Positions 61,595-64,000 of a stretch of 64,000 bases of DNA are shown here, piece after piece. Below the pieces are notes generated by a model. It ran no database searches, was not told the DNA's origin, and saw only the letters and a program-made list of their open reading frames with translations. The stretch's first letter is position 1. Each line of letters starts with the position of its first letter. The stretch lies in NCBI GenBank assembly GCA_001599815.1, contig BCIA01000006.1, forward strand, positions 4,590,961-4,654,960, read 5' to 3'. Source of the DNA: Furcasterigmium furcatum. Taxonomy: Eukaryota; Ascomycota; Sordariomycetes; Glomerellales; Plectosphaerellaceae. A program made the translations under genes and the position numbers.

Positions 61595-64000
61595 TCACCT
61601 CGTCTCGTTCCAGGCCTTGAACGCCGGCGAAGGCTGCTCCGGCGGCGGCGAGCCCGCCTCCTCTGTCGGGGGCGGCGGCGGCGCGCTCTTCTCCCCCTGG
61701 CCGCCGAAATACTTCTCGAACTCGTGGTTGTCCCCGAACGGCCGCTTGCCCAGGAGCCTGACGATGTCGTCGCGCGTCAGCATCTCCTTCTTCAGCAGCT
61801 CCTCGGCGACCAGCTCGATCTCCTTCCGCCTCGACTCGAGCAGCTCACGGCACTGCTTGTACGCCTTGTCCACGATCGCCCGCACCTCGGCGTCGATCGC
61901 CTGCGCCGTCGTCTCCGAGAAGGGCTTCTGCAGCTGGTTGCCGTCCTCGCTGAAGTGCAGCGGCCCAACGCGCTCCGACATGCCCCATTCCGTCACCATC
62001 TTGCGCGCCATCTGCGTCACCTTGCGGAAGTCGTCGCTTGCGCCTGTCGTCACCGTCGGGAAGTGCAGCTCCTCCGACACGCGGCCGCCGAGCGTCATGG
62101 CCATGCGGTCCATCAGCTGCGGCACCGTCATGAGGTAAGCGTCGCCGGCCGGCAGGTACTGCGCGTAGCCGAGCGCGCCCTTGCCGCGAGGGATGATGGA
62201 CACCTTGAGCAGCGGGTCGGCGTGCTCGAAGAACCAGCCGCAGATGGCGTGGCCGGCCTCGTGGTAGGCCACGGTTCGCTTCTCCTGCGGCTTCAGCACG
62301 AGGGACTTGCGCTCGAGACCGCCGATGACACGCTCGATGGCCTGCTCGAAGTGGATGAGCTCCACGGACTGGGCATTGACACGTGCGGCTACACGGGGTT
62401 AGCAGTGCTTCAAATTTACATGTAGGCGTGCGGGAAACTCACCAGCCAGAGCGGCCTCGTTGACGACATTGGCAATGTCCGCGCCAGAGAAACCAGGCGT
62501 CAGGGTCGACAGGCGCCCAACAAGGTTATCCAGATCCTCCTTGGTCACGATCTTCTTCAAGTGGACCTTGAAAATATCCTGCCTGCCCTTCATCGTCGGC
62601 CGGTCAATGTAGATGTGACGGTCGAATCGTCCGGGTCGCGTCAGAGCCTGATCCAGGATATCCGCCCTGTTCGTGCCCGCCAGCACGACGACCTGCTCCG
62701 ACGTGTTGAAACCGTCCATCTCCGTCAGGATCTGGTTGAGGGTCGACTCGCGCTCGTCGTTGCCGCCGGGCCTGTTGCCATCCTGTCTCGATCGGCCAAT
62801 GGCGTCGATCTCGTCGATGAAGATGATGCAGGGGGCGTTCTTGCGCGCAGAGGCAAACAAGTCACGCACACGCGAGGAACCGACACCGACGAACATCTCG
62901 ACGAACTCGGAGCCGCTGACGCTGAAGAAGGGCACACCAGACTCGCCGGCCGTTGCCTTGGCCAGAAGCGTCTTACCTGTACCGGGAGGTCCAGACAGGA
63001 TGGCGCCGCGAGGAATCTTGGCACCGAGGCGCTCGAAGCGCTCCGGCGTCTTCAGGAAGCTGACGAACTCCATGATCTCGGCCTTGGCCTCGTCCATGCC
63101 CGCCACGTCCGAGAACTTGACCTTGACCGCCGACTCGTGATTGAACATGCGGGCCTTGCTCTTGCCGAAGCCGAACATCTGGTTGCCGCCACGGCCGCCT
63201 AAGCCTCGCATCGAGTACATCATCAGGCCAACAAGGAGAAGTGTCGGGCCGAAGGCGAGAGCCAGGCTCCACATGCCGCCCTGCTGGGCGTAGTGGACAG
63301 GGATGCGTTCTGTAGGGGGGATGCCAAGGTCCTGCTGCGCCTGCTCAAGCTGCTTCTCGAAGGTGTCGACGGAGCCGATGGAGAAGTAGTACTGCGTGCT
63401 GGGATCCAGGCCATCGAGATTGACCTCGCGGTTCAGCTCGACGCGCACCTGGAGGTTGCTCATGACGGTGAGCTTCTTGACGAGGCCCTTGCTGAGGAAG
63501 TTCTTGTGCACCTCCTGCCACGTAACTTCCCTCGAGCTGCTGAACATGCTGCCCTCGAAGAAGGGGAGGATGAAAGCCCAAACGATAGCGGTGAGGATCA
63601 GGTCTCCCGTGCTGAAGCGCCCGAGGAACCATTTGCCGTTGTTGGGGGGCTTCTGGCCATCGCCAGGTCCGCCGGAGCCAGAGCCGGACTTGGACCCGGA
63701 CTTGGACCCAGCTTCGGGACCCGTCTTGCCCTCCTGCTCCTTGCCCTCCTGGCTCTTCTGCTCTTCCTTGCCCACTTGCTCCTCATCGGCGGCCTTCTCC
63801 TCCTCTTTCCCCGGAGTCTCGGAAGAGACCTTCCCATCCGCCAATTGAGAATCCTCCAGGCCGTATTTCTTCAGTCCGCCGGCCGTCTCAAACTCGGCAG
63901 CCCGGGCAGCCAGCTTGTGTACCTGCCCCATCATCTTCATCACCTGCCCAAACGGCGGCAGCCTGCCCTCAGAGAGATCGAGTATTTCCTTCAGCTCTTG
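61595..64000 (-). CDS. Mitochondrial m-AAA protease subunit (Yta12/Afg3 type), N-terminus outside window
   Basis: Minus strand; the frame is still open at 64000. The visible exons, 64000-62443 and 62388-61595, flank a 54-nt intron (GTGAGT donor, TGTAG acceptor). A Glu/Lys/Gly-rich segment precedes two inner-membrane spans, LILTAIVWAFILPFF and WSLALAFGPTLLLVGLMM. The AAA ATPase follows: Walker A GPPGTGKT, Walker B IIFIDEIDAIG, the SRH with TRPGRFDRHI and the pore-loop FVEMFVGVG. The metalloprotease domain has zinc motif HEAGH and the downstream Asp region SDDF. It degrades misfolded inner-membrane proteins and processes subunits such as MrpL32. Which paralogue (Yta12 or Afg3) it is cannot be decided without the N-terminus. 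Confidence 0.94.

Overview
The window is nuclear DNA from a filamentous ascomycete (Pezizomycotina, most likely a Sordariomycete). Introns are short (about 50-90 nt) with GT..AG ends and CTRAC-like branch points. Start codons often sit in CACCATGG-like context, and coding DNA is GC-rich. The gene set is typically fungal: Zn(II)2Cys6 and homeobox regulators, a HeLo domain, POM34, HID1, Tof1 and a single-copy rvt gene. No virus, plasmid, CRISPR array, rRNA or convincing tRNA was seen.

Layout. 0-2.5 kb: the 3' end of a glutathione peroxidase gene, then a gene that joins an N-terminal HeLo (cell-death/incompatibility) domain to a divergent Rho-type GTPase domain. 2.5-12.3 kb: a gene desert. 12.4-15 kb: a moc3-like Zn2Cys6 regulator. 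18-25 kb: an intronless cellular reverse-transcriptase gene (rvt, minus strand) divergent from an unknown 354-aa protein, then a 14-TM DHA2-type transporter. 25-34.4 kb: a degenerate AMP-binding (acyl-CoA-synthetase-like) protein divergent from POM34, then HID1, then an epoxide-hydrolase-like protein without its catalytic residues. 34.4-39.8 kb: copies of a small inverted-repeat element on both sides of a five-exon sugar transporter. 39.8-45 kb: Tof1/Swi1/Timeless, divergent from a mitochondrial 3-hydroxyacyl-CoA dehydrogenase. 45-51 kb: a second gene desert. 51.1-53.3 kb: a homeobox regulator. 57.9-60.1 kb: a BOR1/SLC4-type anion transporter. 61.6-64 kb: the mitochondrial m-AAA protease, whose N-terminus lies beyond the window.

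Most genes are unlinked housekeeping functions: genome stability, nuclear pore, secretion, mitochondrial quality control and transport. There is no biosynthetic cluster. The most unusual loci are the HeLo-Rho fusion, with altered residues in all its nucleotide-binding motifs, and the rvt gene, whose divergent promoter holds a perfect Gcn4/CPC1-type TGACTCA site. Two further genes look like enzymes that have lost catalytic residues. A short inverted-repeat element with a variable internal minisatellite occurs four times. Exon boundaries were derived by hand from splice signals and frame continuity. They are inferences wherever no ORF runs straight through.
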